DNA from: Virgibacillus halotolerans | GTDB lineage: Bacteria > Bacillota > Bacilli > Bacillales > Amphibacillaceae | Direction of reading: 5' to 3' | DNA: 64,000 nucleotides | NCBI RefSeq assembly: GCF_016908515.1 | Contig: NZ_JAFBEA010000001.1 | Location: 248,001-312,000, forward strand | In this document: positions 20,050 to 29,602 of the stretch, one piece after another | Numbering within the stretch: the first letter of the stretch is position 1 | Layout: each line of letters starts with the position of its first letter | The notes under the pieces: generated by a model | Told to the model about the DNA's origin: nothing | Database searches by the model: none | Seen by the model: the letters and a program-made list of their open reading frames with translations, nothing else | Position numbers and translations under genes: made by a program

Positions 20050-20092
20050 GATTAACCTTATGAAAGTAGTGTAGCGGGAGAGTGAATTACAA

Positions 20093-21226
20093 GTGAGTAA
20101 ACGTGATTATTATGATGTGCTCGGTGTTGGTAAGGACGCTTCAAAGGAAGAAGTAAAGAAAGCATATCGTAAATTAGCCAGAAAGTATCACCCTGATGTG
20201 AATAAAGAGAACGATGCTGAAGATAAATTTAAGGAAGCAAAAGAAGCCTACGAAGTATTAGGTGACGAGCAAAAACGTGCGCAATATGATCAATTTGGTC
20301 ATGCAGGTCCACAAAGTCAAGGCTTTGGCGGTGGATTCGGTGGTGGTGCACAGGACTTCGGTGGCTTTGGAGATATATTTGATATGTTCTTTGGCGGCGG
20401 TGGTGGACGCAGACGTGATCCAAATGCACCGCAACAAGGGGCAGATTTACAGTATACAATGGTACTTGATTTTGAAGAAGCTATTTTTGGTAAAGAGACA
20501 GATATTACAATACCAAAGGAAGAGACGTGTGATACTTGTAATGGTTCTGGTGCAAAGCCAGGAACAAAAGTGAAAACATGTTCTTATTGTCATGGTTCCG
20601 GCCAGTTGAATGAAGAACAAAACACACCATTTGGAAAAGTGGTTAATCGTCGCGTTTGTCATCATTGTCAAGGTACTGGTAAAATCATTCCAGAAAAATG
20701 TACGACTTGTAGCGGAACTGGTAAAGTGAAGAAAAATAAAACCATTCATATTAATATCCCAGCTGGTATTGATGAAGGTCAGCAAATTCGCGTTTCCGGA
20801 AAAGGTGAACCTGGAGTTAACGGGGGTCCTGCGGGAGATCTTTTCGTAGTTATCCAGGTTAAACCACATGAATTTTTCGAGCGACAAGGCGACCACATTT
20901 ACTGTGAAATTCCGTTGACCTATTCTCAGGCAGCGTTAGGTGACGAAGTGGAAGTGCCAACCGTACATGGTAAAGTGATGCTGAAGATTCCTGCGGGAAC
21001 ACAATCAGGTAAAACCTTCCGCATGAAGGGTAAAGGTTCCCCTAACGTTCGCGGATATGGTCATGGTGACCAACATATCTTAGTTAAAGTTGTAACACCG
21101 ACCAAGCTGACTGACAGGCAAAAAGAATTACTACGTGAATTTAATGATATTGGTGGTCATGAAAAGATCAATGAACAAGAAAGCTCTATTTTTCAACGTT
21201 TTAAAAAAGCGTTTAAGAATGATTGA
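20093..21226 (+). CDS. dnaJ: Chaperone DnaJ (Hsp40)
   Basis: A 377-residue type I Hsp40 with a J domain (HPD at 33–35), a Gly/Phe-rich region with [14 protein letters not shown] and four zinc-binding CxxCxGxG repeats ([32 protein letters not shown]), then the substrate-binding C-terminal domains. The start is a GTG, fixed by the conserved [12 protein letters not shown]-terminus; GGGAGAG lies rather far upstream. Confidence 0.97.
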   Translation: MSKRDYYDVLGVGKDASKEEVKKAYRKLARKYHPDVNKENDAEDKFKEAKEAYEVLGDEQKRAQYDQFGHAGPQSQGFGGGFGGGAQDFGGFGDIFDMFFGGGGGRRRDPNAPQQGADLQYTMVLDFEEAIFGKETDITIPKEETCDTCNGSGAKPGTKVKTCSYCHGSGQLNEEQNTPFGKVVNRRVCHHCQGTGKIIPEKCTTCSGTGKVKKNKTIHINIPAGIDEGQQIRVSGKGEPGVNGGPAGDLFVVIQVKPHEFFERQGDHIYCEIPLTYSQAALGDEVEVPTVHGKVMLKIPAGTQSGKTFRMKGKGSPNVRGYGHGDQHILVKVVTPTKLTDRQKELLREFNDIGGHEKINEQESSIFQRFKKAFKND

Positions 21227-21284
21227 CGATGTTGTACGCTAACATCGTCTACATAATGTTTTTCAAGGAAATGGGTGGATCGAA

Positions 21285-22220
21285 ATGAAGTGGTCGGAAC
21301 TTTGCATTCAAACAACAAACGAAGCAGTAGAACCAATTTCGCATATTTTGCATGAATCTGGTGCAAGTGGTCTTGTTATTGAAGACCCATTAGATTTAAA
21401 GAAGGAACGTGAAAGCACATTCGGTGAAATCTTCGAATTGAACCCAGCTGATTATCCAGAGGAAGGCGTATATGTAAAAGCTTATCTTCCCATGAACGAT
21501 GTTTTTGAGGAAACAGTTGAGAAAATCAAAGGAAAAGTAAGCTATTTGCCGAACTATGAAATTAACATAGGCAAGAATTATGTTACGCTAACGGAAATTG
21601 ATGAAGAAGATTGGGCTACCGCATGGAAAAAGTATTATAAACCTGTCAAAATATCAGAAAATGTTACGATCGTACCAACATGGGAAGACTATGAACCAAG
21701 TGCTGATGAGATTATTATTGAACTAGATCCCGGTATGGCATTTGGTACAGGCACCCATCCAACAACCATTTTAAGTATCCAAGCGTTGGAGCAATATTTG
21801 GCGCAGGAAGATGTGGTCATTGATGTTGGGTCAGGTTCTGGCGTGTTAAGTATTGCATCCGCATTGCTTGGTGCCAAGTATGTCTATGCCTATGATTTAG
21901 ATGATGTAGCTGTTAATAGTACGAGAATCAATGCCGAATTAAATCACTTAAAGGATAAAATAGAGGCAAAACAAAATAATTTACTGGAGCATGTTGCTAT
22001 CAAAGCGAATGTGATCGTTTCAAATATATTAGCGGAGATTATCGTTAAATTTGTTGCAGATGCATGGAATAATCTTGAAGATAATGGCTTGTTTATTACT
22101 TCAGGCATTATTCAGGATAAGAAACAATTCGTCATTGATGAATTGAAGCAGCAAGGATTTACAATCTTGGAAATCAATGAAATGGAAGACTGGATTTCAA
22201 TCGTAGCTAAAAAGGCTTAA
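21285..22220 (+). CDS. prmA: Ribosomal protein L11 methyltransferase
   Basis: A 311-residue SAM-dependent enzyme that methylates ribosomal protein L11. The N-terminal substrate-recognition domain is followed by a methyltransferase domain with motif I VIDVGSGSGVLSIAS at about residue 178 and the NPPF-type motif as SNILAEII. It belongs to the usual dnaJ–prmA–rsmE–mtaB run. Confidence 0.95.
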   Translation: MKWSELCIQTTNEAVEPISHILHESGASGLVIEDPLDLKKERESTFGEIFELNPADYPEEGVYVKAYLPMNDVFEETVEKIKGKVSYLPNYEINIGKNYVTLTEIDEEDWATAWKKYYKPVKISENVTIVPTWEDYEPSADEIIIELDPGMAFGTGTHPTTILSIQALEQYLAQEDVVIDVGSGSGVLSIASALLGAKYVYAYDLDDVAVNSTRINAELNHLKDKIEAKQNNLLEHVAIKANVIVSNILAEIIVKFVADAWNNLEDNGLFITSGIIQDKKQFVIDELKQQGFTILEINEMEDWISIVAKKA

Positions 22221-22255
22221 AATAGAAAGCTTCTTAAAAAAAGTGGGTGTTAGCG

Positions 22256-23026
22256 ATGCAGCGGTATTTTGTTCCTACAGCAAATTGGCAGGCACATGAG
22301 GTTGTAATTACAGGAGATGATATTCACCATATAACTAGAGTCATGCGGTATAAAATAGGCGATAGGATTATATGTAATCATCCGGACGGCCAAGCAGCTG
22401 TATGTACCATTACTGAGATAGAGGCAGAGGCAATTCAAAGCCGCGTTGTAGAATGGCTGGAAGAATCCACGGAATTGCCGGTTCTTGTGACAATTGCTCA
22501 AGGCTTGCCAAAAGGGGATAAATTGGACTTGATTCTGCAAAAGGGGACAGAGCTTGGCGCCCATGCTTTTATACCTTTTCAGGCCGAGCGTTCTGTCGTT
22601 GTGTGGGATAATAAAAAGATAGATAAAAAAATGCTGCGATTCGGTAAAATTGTTAAGGAAGCAAGTGAACAAAGTCATCGAAATCGTATTCCCGAGATCA
22701 AACAACCGATGAACCTGTCCAGTCTGATCGAAGAAAGCCAGCATTTTGATGTGAAACTTTTCGCTTATGAAGAAGAGGCTAAGACAGCTGATCACGAATC
22801 TTTTGGAACAGTTATTCAGAAAGTGAATGATAAACAGCACGTATTGGTCTGTATCGGTCCTGAAGGCGGGTTTTCTACCCAGGAGGCAGAAAAATTACGG
22901 GAAGCGGGCTTTTATTCTGTCCGATTAGGTCCACGGATTTTAAGAACAGAAACAGCGGCAATGTATGTGTTAGCAAGTATTTCTTACCATTTTGAAGAAT
23001 TGGGGTGTAATGAATGTCAACAGTAG
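22256..23026 (+). CDS. rsmE: 16S rRNA m3U1498 methyltransferase
   Basis: A 256-residue SPOUT-class methyltransferase acting on U1498 of 16S rRNA. The conserved knot motifs GPEGGFSTQEAE and LGPRILRTETAA lie near the C-terminus. The ATG at 22256 is favoured over GTG 22247 because GTGGGTG then sits 6 bp upstream. It overlaps mtaB by 13 bp. Confidence 0.95.
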   Translation: MQRYFVPTANWQAHEVVITGDDIHHITRVMRYKIGDRIICNHPDGQAAVCTITEIEAEAIQSRVVEWLEESTELPVLVTIAQGLPKGDKLDLILQKGTELGAHAFIPFQAERSVVVWDNKKIDKKMLRFGKIVKEASEQSHRNRIPEIKQPMNLSSLIEESQHFDVKLFAYEEEAKTADHESFGTVIQKVNDKQHVLVCIGPEGGFSTQEAEKLREAGFYSVRLGPRILRTETAAMYVLASISYHFEELGCNECQQ

Positions 23027-24357
23027 CATTTCATACATTAGGATGTAAGGTGAACCATTATGAAACAGAAGGTATTTGGCGCATGTTTATGGATAATGGC
23101 TATGAACGTGTGGACTTTGACCATGACGCGGATGTCTATGTGATTAATACATGCACGGTTACCAATACCGGTGATAAAAAAAGCAGACAAATCATTCGCC
23201 GTGCCGTCCGTAAAAACCCAGAGGCAATTGTTTGTGTAACAGGGTGTTATGCACAAACATCACCAGGAGAGATTATGGAAATACCCGGTGTAGATATTGT
23301 TGTCGGTACACAAGATCGTAAAAAAATGATCGGTTATATTGAAGAACACCAAAAAACAAGAGAGCCGATCAACGGTGTAACCAATATTATGAAAAACCGT
23401 GTGTTTGAGGAAATGGATGTACCAGAATTTACTGACCGCACACGGGCATCACTTAAAATTCAAGAGGGATGCAACAACTTCTGTACTTTCTGTATTATTC
23501 CATGGTCACGTGGTCTGCTAAGATCAAGAGACCCTGAAAGTGTTGTGTTACAGGCACAAAAATTAGTTGACGCCGGCTACAAAGAAATCGTCTTAACGGG
23601 AATCCATACTGCCGGTTATGGAGAAGATATGAAAGATTATAACTTCGCAATGCTACTCCATGATCTGGAAACAAAGGTAGATGGATTAAAACGTATTAGA
23701 ATTTCTTCGATTGAAGCAAGTCAAATTACAGATGAAGTCATCGAAGCACTGGATCGATCGGAAAAAATTGTACGCCATTTACACATTCCTTTGCAGTCCG
23801 GATCGGATACGGTTTTAGGCAGAATGCGCAGAAAGTATTCCAGTGCATTCTATAAAGAAAAAGTTAACAAAATCCGTAAAGCACTTCCTGATTTGGCGAT
23901 TACTTCTGATGTTATCGTTGGATTCCCGGGAGAAACAGACAAAGAATTTATGGAAACCTATAATTTTATTAAAGAAGTCGGTTATTCGGAACTACATGTG
24001 TTCCCGTTTTCCCGACGTACAGGTACACCAGCTGCACGGATGAAGGATCAAGTAGATGAAGACCTAAAAAATGAACGTGTACATCGATTAATTGAGCTAT
24101 CAGATCAATTGGCAAAAGAATATGCTTCCCAGTTTGAAGATGAGGTATTGGAAGTGATTCCTGAGGAACGTATTCTTGATGATAATCATCCTGAAATGCT
24201 AGTCGGTTACACAGACAATTATTTGAAAGTACGCTTTGCGGGTACACCGGAAATGATCGGAAAAATTGTTCGTGTGAAACTGACAAAGGCGGGTTATCCG
24301 TATAATGAAGGCACATTCGTACGTATCATGGAAAGTGCAACACATGCTACTGTATAG
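23014..24357 (+). CDS. mtaB: tRNA ms2t6A37 methylthiotransferase MtaB
   Basis: A 447-residue enzyme adding methylthio to t6A at position 37 of tRNAs. The N-terminal MTTase domain has Cys ligands (first in TLGCKVN, C11), the radical SAM cluster motif is at C153, C157 and C160 (CNNFCTFC), and a TRAM domain ends the protein. TTLGCKVN-type N-termini and the link to prmA/rsmE mark MtaB rather than MiaB. A terminator follows. Confidence 0.95.
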   Translation: MSTVAFHTLGCKVNHYETEGIWRMFMDNGYERVDFDHDADVYVINTCTVTNTGDKKSRQIIRRAVRKNPEAIVCVTGCYAQTSPGEIMEIPGVDIVVGTQDRKKMIGYIEEHQKTREPINGVTNIMKNRVFEEMDVPEFTDRTRASLKIQEGCNNFCTFCIIPWSRGLLRSRDPESVVLQAQKLVDAGYKEIVLTGIHTAGYGEDMKDYNFAMLLHDLETKVDGLKRIRISSIEASQITDEVIEALDRSEKIVRHLHIPLQSGSDTVLGRMRRKYSSAFYKEKVNKIRKALPDLAITSDVIVGFPGETDKEFMETYNFIKEVGYSELHVFPFSRRTGTPAARMKDQVDEDLKNERVHRLIELSDQLAKEYASQFEDEVLEVIPEERILDDNHPEMLVGYTDNYLKVRFAGTPEMIGKIVRVKLTKAGYPYNEGTFVRIMESATHATV

Positions 24358-24364
24358 TAAAGCT

Positions 24365-24392
24365 TAAACCTGGTAATTTGGCCAGGTTTATT
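24365..24392 (+). terminator. Terminator after mtaB
   Basis: A perfect 9-bp stem (24365–24373 / 24382–24390) with an 8-nt loop. The T-tail is short (TTTATTT), so efficiency may be moderate. Confidence 0.65.
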
Positions 24393-24429
24393 TGCCAATA
24401 TATAATAATGCATAGGGAGGACGTTAATC

Positions 24430-25101
24430 ATGTCACAAGAATTAGCTAAATATATTGACCATACACAATTAAAACAGGACACAACGAAGGAAAAAATCAA
24501 ACAAATTATTGATGAGGCAAAGGAATATGAGTTTGCCTCTGTTTGTATAAATCCATATTGGGTGCCATATGCTTACGAAAATTTACAGGATACACCGGTG
24601 AAAGTTTGTACAGTGATTGGATTTCCATTAGGTGCTACATCTACAGCTGTAAAGGTGTTTGAAACGAAACAGGCTATCGAAGACGGTGCCACAGAGGTTG
24701 ACATGGTGATTAATGTCGGTGAACTAAAATCAAACCATGATGAAGTGGTAAGACAGGATATCGAAGCAGTTGTAAATGCCGCGAAAGACAAAGCACTTAC
24801 AAAAGTTATTATCGAGACCTCACAATTAACAGATGATGAGAAAGTGCGCGCCTGTCAATTAGCAAAAGCAGCAGGTGCCGACTTTGTAAAAACCTCTACA
24901 GGGTTTTCCGGTGGCGGTGCAACGGTTGAAGATGTTAAATTAATGCGCCAAACGGTTGGCGAAAAAATGGGTGTTAAAGCATCTGGCGGCGTTCGTGATC
25001 TGTTAACAACGAAAGCGATGATTGAGGCCGGCGCAACACGTATAGGCGCTAGCGCAGGAATTGATATTGTGAATGGTAATAAAGGAAATGCAGATTATTA
25101 A
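24430..25101 (+). CDS. deoC: Deoxyribose-phosphate aldolase
   Basis: A 223-residue class I aldolase that cleaves 2-deoxyribose-5-phosphate into glyceraldehyde-3-phosphate and acetaldehyde. The Schiff-base lysine lies in [11 protein letters not shown] (about residue 152) and the second catalytic lysine in VKASGGVRD. It stands alone behind its own GGAGG. In B. subtilis deoC (dra) is in a nucleoside operon elsewhere, and yqeW normally occupies this slot. Confidence 0.96.
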   Translation: MSQELAKYIDHTQLKQDTTKEKIKQIIDEAKEYEFASVCINPYWVPYAYENLQDTPVKVCTVIGFPLGATSTAVKVFETKQAIEDGATEVDMVINVGELKSNHDEVVRQDIEAVVNAAKDKALTKVIIETSQLTDDEKVRACQLAKAAGADFVKTSTGFSGGGATVEDVKLMRQTVGEKMGVKASGGVRDLLTTKAMIEAGATRIGASAGIDIVNGNKGNADY

Positions 25102-25134
25102 AAAAATAAAAATGTATAAAAATATGATATTCAG

Positions 25135-25163
25135 TTGACCTGCAAGTCGTATTATATTATACT
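25135..25163 (+). promoter_or_regulatory. Sigma-A promoter of rpsU–yqeY
   Basis: TTGACC (25135–25140), a 17-bp spacer and TATACT (25158–25163), leaving an untranslated leader of roughly 65 nt before rpsU. Confidence 0.8.
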
Positions 25164-25236
25164 TTATTAAGGCATATGGTAGTTATGTATATGTCTGAAC
25201 AATCTTGTTTTGTGCTTCGGAGGGAGGGAAATTAGC

Positions 25237-25413
25237 ATGTCAAATTCAACTCGCGTTCGTAAAAACGAGTCTCTTGAGGATGCTCTTCGTCGCTTTAAAC
25301 GTAGTGTGTCAAAAAGTGGTACACTATCAGAATATCGTAAGCGTGAATACTATGAAAAACCTAGCGTTCGTCGTAAAAAGAAATCTGAAGCTGCTAGAAA
25401 GCGTAAATTCTAA
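25237..25413 (+). CDS. rpsU: 30S ribosomal protein S21
   Basis: A 58-residue basic protein starting [17 protein letters not shown], typical of S21. The ATG at 25237 has AGGGAGGG 7 bp upstream; an in-frame codon at 25210 would add nine unrelated residues. Cotranscribed with yqeY 15 bp downstream. Confidence 0.96.
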   Translation: MSNSTRVRKNESLEDALRRFKRSVSKSGTLSEYRKREYYEKPSVRRKKKSEAARKRKF

Positions 25414-25428
25414 AGAGGGTGCAAACGC

Positions 25429-25875
25429 ATGACGTTACTTGAACGTTTAAATCAGGATATGAAGCAAGCGATGAGAGACAAAGATAAACAAACATTGAAC
25501 GTCATTCGCATGGTGAAAGCAGCCATACAGAATGAATCGATAAAGCTCGGTAATGATACCCTTTCTGAAGAAGAAGAGTTAACAATCCTATCCAGAGAAG
25601 TTAAACAAAGAAGGGATTCCCTCCAAGAGTTCAAAGCAGCTGGACGAGATGACCTTGTTAAGAAACTGGAAGAAGAATTGGAAATTTTACAGGTATATAT
25701 GCCAAAGCAGCTCACAATGGAAGAACTCGAAGCAATCGTCCAATCAACAGTTCAAGAAGTAAATGCAACATCCAAAAAAGATATGGGTAAAGTAATGAGT
25801 GCAGTAATGCCTAAGGTTAAGGGTAAAGCAGACGGCTCTCATATAAAAGAAATGGTTCAACGTATATTAAATTAA
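25429..25875 (+). CDS. yqeY: GatB/YqeY domain protein
   Basis: A 148-residue helical protein of the YqeY family, which resembles the C-terminal tRNA-binding domain of GatB. The conserved [18 protein letters not shown] and [11 protein letters not shown] stretches are present. The precise role is unknown. It is the usual partner of rpsU. Confidence 0.92.
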   Translation: MTLLERLNQDMKQAMRDKDKQTLNVIRMVKAAIQNESIKLGNDTLSEEEELTILSREVKQRRDSLQEFKAAGRDDLVKKLEEELEILQVYMPKQLTMEELEAIVQSTVQEVNATSKKDMGKVMSAVMPKVKGKADGSHIKEMVQRILN

Positions 25876-25891
25876 TTTTATTAGAAAACTT

Positions 25892-26006
25892 GGCGTTCGC
25901 AAGTCTATAATGGCGAACGCCTTAGTTGCGCTTATGCAGATAGGAAAGTTTTGCACTTCCCTATCTGCAAATAGAGGATCCTTGTCAAGTATGGCAAGGG
26001 TCCTTT
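25892..26006 (+). repeat. Three consecutive hairpins after yqeY
   Basis: Three separate stems follow each other: 9 bp perfect (25892–25900 / 25913–25921), 9 bp plus an internal mismatch (25936–25944 / 25960–25968) and 10 bp with one G·T (25975–25984 / 25995–26004). Only the last is followed by a short TTT, so they are at best weak terminators individually. They occupy most of the gap before the yqeZ promoter. Confidence 0.6.
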
Positions 26007-26115
26007 CATATGAAAATAACAATATTGTTTTTAATAACATGAATAGAATGGTATCATCAAACTAACTGATTATGATACTATTTAATGGGTTAGCATTGTA
26101 TGATGCGATAAAATA

Positions 26116-26142
26116 TGAAACCATTTACACGCAATGATCGTA
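26116..26142 (+). promoter_or_regulatory. Candidate sigma-W-type ECF promoter of yqeZ–floA
   Basis: TGAAAC (26116–26121) followed by CATTT, a 17-bp spacer and CGTA (26139–26142). This matches the sigma-W -35/-10 pattern. In B. subtilis the homologous yqeZ–floA operon is a sigma-W target, which supports the call. Confidence 0.7.
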
Positions 26143-26175
26143 TGAATATAGAAGCTGTAAAAGGGGGTGATTGTA

Positions 26176-27510
26176 TTGTTAAGAAATAAAATCGCCATAT
26201 ACATACTATTATTGACAGGAATTGTGTACCTTACTATTTCAGGCATGCCGGAGAAAAGTGCGCAGGCTGCTGATACTGGTGATGGAAAATTGGTTTATGT
26301 TATCCCGATTGAGAAAGAGGTGGAGCGCGGTCTGGAAGCATTCCTGATCCGAGCTACAGAAGAAGCGGAAGAAGCTGGCGCAGACCATATCATCTTTGAA
26401 ATTGACACCCCAGGTGGGCGTGTTGATTCTGCAGGTCAAATTGCGAAGTTGCTGCAAAATCTGGAAATTCCAACTACATCCTTTATCGTAAACCAAGCTT
26501 TATCCGCAGGTTCTTATATCGCATTAAATACGGATACTATTTATATGAAGCCACAAGCAACGATTGGGGCAAGTGGTGTCATTGATCAGGAGGGGAATGC
26601 TGCAGATAAGAAGGCGCAGTCTGCTTGGATTGCCGCAATGAAAAGTGCTGCAGAGTCCAAAGGGAGGGACCCCCTCTATGCAGCCGCAATGGCAGACCCA
26701 TCGATCGATTTACCGGAGTATGGTGCAGCCAAAGGAGAATTTTTAACATTAGATCCTACATCTGCGTTAGAAGTTAAATATGCTGAGGGGATTGTTAAGC
26801 ACCGTACAGAATTATTAAGCGAGTTAGGCTTGTCAGATGCAACTGTAGAAGAAGTTGAAACAAGTTTTGCCGAGGAAGTTGCCAGATTTGTAACCAATCC
26901 GGTAGTTATCCCGATCTTGCTTTCGATAGCGAGCTTGGGGCTCATTGTTGAATTATACTCTCCGGGATTTGGTGTGCCGGGTACAATGGGATTGATTGCA
27001 TTACTATTATTCTTTTATGGTCATATTATCGCAGGACTTGCCGGAATGGAAACAATTGTTTTACTGGCTCTGGGTATTGTACTGATTGTTGCAGAGTTCT
27101 TTGTGGCAGGGGGAATCCTTGGTTTGCTTGGTGTCGGCGCTATTATCGGTGCCTTGTTTATGGCAGGATTCGATGTTGGTCAAATGGCTTTAAGTATTAG
27201 TATTGCTTTTGTTGTTGCAATCATTGCAGCTGTTGTTTTGTTCAAGTGGGTGGGGATGGAACGTGGTTTATTCAAACATATTATTTTAAGAGGTAGCACA
27301 ACAACAGAATTAGGCTATGTATCAACCGTTAATCGTTTGGAATTAATCGGCTTAGAAGGGGTAGCAATTACGCCATTAAGGCCTGCAGGTACCGCAGAAT
27401 TCGATCAGGAACGTTTGGATGTAGTTTCCGAAGGTGTTTTTCTTGAAAAAGATACACCCATAAAAATTGTAAAAGTAGAAGGATCACGTATTGTAGTTAG
27501 AGAAATCTAA
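26176..27510 (+). CDS. yqeZ: NfeD-family membrane-bound serine protease YqeZ (long form)
   Basis: A 444-residue protein with an N-terminal signal-like helix, a ClpP-like protease domain (about residues 30–230, with DTPGGRVDSAG and the serine in ALSAGSY), four to five membrane helices (about 235–355) and a C-terminal OB-fold NfeD domain. NfeD proteins partner with flotillins, and floA is directly downstream. Start is a TTG at 26176 placed 6 bp after GGGGGTG; GTG 26167 overlaps that site. Confidence 0.9.
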   Translation: MLRNKIAIYILLLTGIVYLTISGMPEKSAQAADTGDGKLVYVIPIEKEVERGLEAFLIRATEEAEEAGADHIIFEIDTPGGRVDSAGQIAKLLQNLEIPTTSFIVNQALSAGSYIALNTDTIYMKPQATIGASGVIDQEGNAADKKAQSAWIAAMKSAAESKGRDPLYAAAMADPSIDLPEYGAAKGEFLTLDPTSALEVKYAEGIVKHRTELLSELGLSDATVEEVETSFAEEVARFVTNPVVIPILLSIASLGLIVELYSPGFGVPGTMGLIALLLFFYGHIIAGLAGMETIVLLALGIVLIVAEFFVAGGILGLLGVGAIIGALFMAGFDVGQMALSISIAFVVAIIAAVVLFKWVGMERGLFKHIILRGSTTTELGYVSTVNRLELIGLEGVAITPLRPAGTAEFDQERLDVVSEGVFLEKDTPIKIVKVEGSRIVVREI

Positions 27511-27549
27511 TGTATAATATAAATTAGATAAAAATTAGGAGGAATTTAC

Positions 27550-28554
27550 ATGGAATTATATGATCTGATGCCGATTATTATTATCGCAGTCATTTTAATC
27601 GCAATAGCCATTTTATTTACGTTTGTTCCGGTTACACTATGGATTAGTGCTTTAGCGGCTGGCGTGAAGGTTAATTTGTTAACATTGGTGGGAATGCGTT
27701 TGCGTCGCGTTGTACCAAATCGAGTAATTAATCCGCTCATTAAAGCACACAAAGCGGGATTAACTGTTGAGACGACGCAGCTTGAAAGTCACTACTTAGC
27801 AGGAGGTAACGTGGACCGGGTTGTGAATGCTTTAATTGCAGCTCACAGAGCTAATATTACGTTACCATTTGAACGTGGTGCTGCAATTGATCTTGCAGGC
27901 CGTGACGTACTGGAAGCAGTACAAATGAGTGTAAATCCAAAAGTAATTGAAACGCCATTTATCGCAGGTATTGCTATGGATGGTATTGAAGTAAAAGCAT
28001 TAGCTAGAATTACTGTGCGTGCGAATATCGATCGTCTTGTCGGTGGTGCCGGTGAAGAAACGGTTATTGCACGTGTCGGTGAAGGTGTAGTAAGTACGAT
28101 TGGTAGTTCAGAAACACATAAAAAGGTTTTGGAAAATCCGGACTCTATTTCTCATACCGTATTGGCCAAAGGTTTGGATGCAGGAACAGCATTCGAAATT
28201 TTATCAATTGACATCGCTGACGTTGATATTGGGAAAAACATTGGTGCGATTCTACAATCTGACCAAGCTGAAGCAGATAAGAACATTGCACAAGCTAAAG
28301 CAGAAGAACGTCGTGCAATGGCTGTTGCACAAGAACAAGAAATGGTTGCTAGAGTACAAGAAATGCGCGCACACGTTGTGGAAGCTGAGGCAGAAGTACC
28401 AAAAGCACTTGCTGAAGCATTACGCTCAGGTAATTTAGGCGTTATGGATTATATGAATTATAAAAACATTGATGCAGATACGGATATGCGTGACACAATT
28501 GGTAAATTAACGAAAGGAAATCATGATCACGCTGACGAAGATGATGATGAATAA
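27550..28554 (+). CDS. floA: Flotillin-like protein FloA
   Basis: A 334-residue membrane scaffold that organises lipid microdomains. One hydrophobic hairpin lies at about residues 8–38, then an SPFH-like domain and an Ala/Glu-rich coiled region ([19 protein letters not shown] and on), with an acidic His/Asp C-terminus. GGAGG precedes the ATG. It forms an operon with yqeZ and the next membrane protein, expected to respond to envelope stress. Confidence 0.95.
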   Translation: MELYDLMPIIIIAVILIAIAILFTFVPVTLWISALAAGVKVNLLTLVGMRLRRVVPNRVINPLIKAHKAGLTVETTQLESHYLAGGNVDRVVNALIAAHRANITLPFERGAAIDLAGRDVLEAVQMSVNPKVIETPFIAGIAMDGIEVKALARITVRANIDRLVGGAGEETVIARVGEGVVSTIGSSETHKKVLENPDSISHTVLAKGLDAGTAFEILSIDIADVDIGKNIGAILQSDQAEADKNIAQAKAEERRAMAVAQEQEMVARVQEMRAHVVEAEAEVPKALAEALRSGNLGVMDYMNYKNIDADTDMRDTIGKLTKGNHDHADEDDDE

Positions 28555-28584
28555 TCCGAGTAAGATGCTTAAAGGAGGGGTTTG

Positions 28585-29121
28585 ATGGATTGGATTTTTG
28601 ATAACTTCTTTATTGTGATTGTCATTATTGCTGGAATTTATGGTTTTCTTAAGGATAAGACGGAAAAGCAAAAGCAACAGCAAAGAAAGTCACAAAATAA
28701 CCAGAGGCCAACTGCGACTCCATCGGGAACTCCCCGACCAAAGCAGCATCATCAGCAAGAGCATAAACAGAGACAGCAACCGCAGGAAAATGTTCGTACA
28801 ACGCGATCGGAACAGCAGCAGACAGTTGCTATGAAAACGATCGAGGAACAGCAGAAGGAACAGATGAAGCAGTTTGCTAATAAGTATAAAATAAATGCAA
28901 AACAGGCAGGGCAAGAGAAGGCTTCTCATAAAGCGTTCATCGGAGGAAGGGCACGTGACCCGAAACAGGATCAATCCCATACAGCGGTGCGCTTCAAAAA
29001 GCAGATGAAAAACAACTTAGGCAGAAAAGGTTTAATTAACAGTATCGTGATGGCCGAGGTAATGGGGCCCCCAAGGGCGAAAAAACCATATAAAAGCATC
29101 ATCCATGAACGAAATAAATAG
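28585..29121 (+). CDS. Membrane-anchored Gln-rich protein of unknown function downstream of floA
   Basis: A 178-residue protein with one N-terminal helix (about 5–20, NFFIVIVIIAGIYGFL), a low-complexity Gln/Lys/Arg/His middle (about 25–115) and a conserved-looking basic C-terminus (GRKGLINSIVMAEVMGPPRAKKPY). AAAGGAGGGG precedes the ATG; a TTG three bases earlier is less well spaced. Position corresponds to yqfB of B. subtilis, but I do not recognise the sequence firmly. A terminator follows, so it closes the operon. Confidence 0.8.
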   Translation: MDWIFDNFFIVIVIIAGIYGFLKDKTEKQKQQQRKSQNNQRPTATPSGTPRPKQHHQQEHKQRQQPQENVRTTRSEQQQTVAMKTIEEQQKEQMKQFANKYKINAKQAGQEKASHKAFIGGRARDPKQDQSHTAVRFKKQMKNNLGRKGLINSIVMAEVMGPPRAKKPYKSIIHERNK

Positions 29122-29128
29122 ACATTAG

Positions 29129-29180
29129 AAAGCCACTAACAAGTAAGCAAATCAAGCTTATCTTGTTGGTGGCTTTTTTG
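29129..29180 (+). terminator. Terminator of the yqeZ–floA operon
   Basis: A 15-bp stem (29129–29143 / 29162–29176, one G·T pair) with an 18-nt loop and a T-run. Confidence 0.85.
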
Positions 29181-29296
29181 TTGTCCAGAAATATATCATT
29201 TTTATCTATGTCTGAAGGCGAACAAGGCACTTCGTTTTTTCTTGGTTCTTATCTATTCATTTGTTTCATAAATATGAATGAGAGGGGGCTGCATTA

Positions 29297-29584
29297 GTGA
29301 AAAGCTGGCATCGAGGCATTAAACCATGGTTAATCAAATATTTTGCACTACCTTCTGACGTCATACTTGAATTACCAAGAATAACGATTATCGGACAAAT
29401 TCATGTTTATATTGAAAACCATCAAGGGCTGGCCACATATACGGATTCCGAACTTAAATTAAAAACCAACAAAGGCTATATCCAAATTACCGGTTCTTCT
29501 TTTGTTTTGAAAATGATGCTACCAAAGGAAATTCTACTGGAAGGTACAATTAAGGATATTCAATTTTTACCGGATAGCCATTAG
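29297..29584 (+). CDS. yqfC: Sporulation protein YqfC
   Basis: A 95-residue protein that matches the YqfC/YabP-like sporulation family (core ELPRITIIGQIHVYIENHQG, then TGSSFVLKMM). Start is a GTG at 29297 with AGAGGGGG upstream. In Bacillus the gene is expressed in the mother cell under sigma-E; I do not see a convincing sigma-E promoter here. It is followed by yqfD. Confidence 0.88.
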   Translation: MKSWHRGIKPWLIKYFALPSDVILELPRITIIGQIHVYIENHQGLATYTDSELKLKTNKGYIQITGSSFVLKMMLPKEILLEGTIKDIQFLPDSH

Positions 29585-29602
29585 TTTATCAAGGAGGAGG
29601 AA

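Noticed and set aside
26051-26078. A 7-bp inverted repeat GTATCAT/ATGATAC before the yqeZ promoter as an operator
   Set aside because: It is short, AT-rich and upstream of the predicted promoter; not distinguishable from chance.
29245-29275. A possible sigma-E promoter before yqfC (CATAAATA-like -10)
   Set aside because: The -10 matches only in part and no acceptable -35 is at the right distance, although such a promoter is expected.
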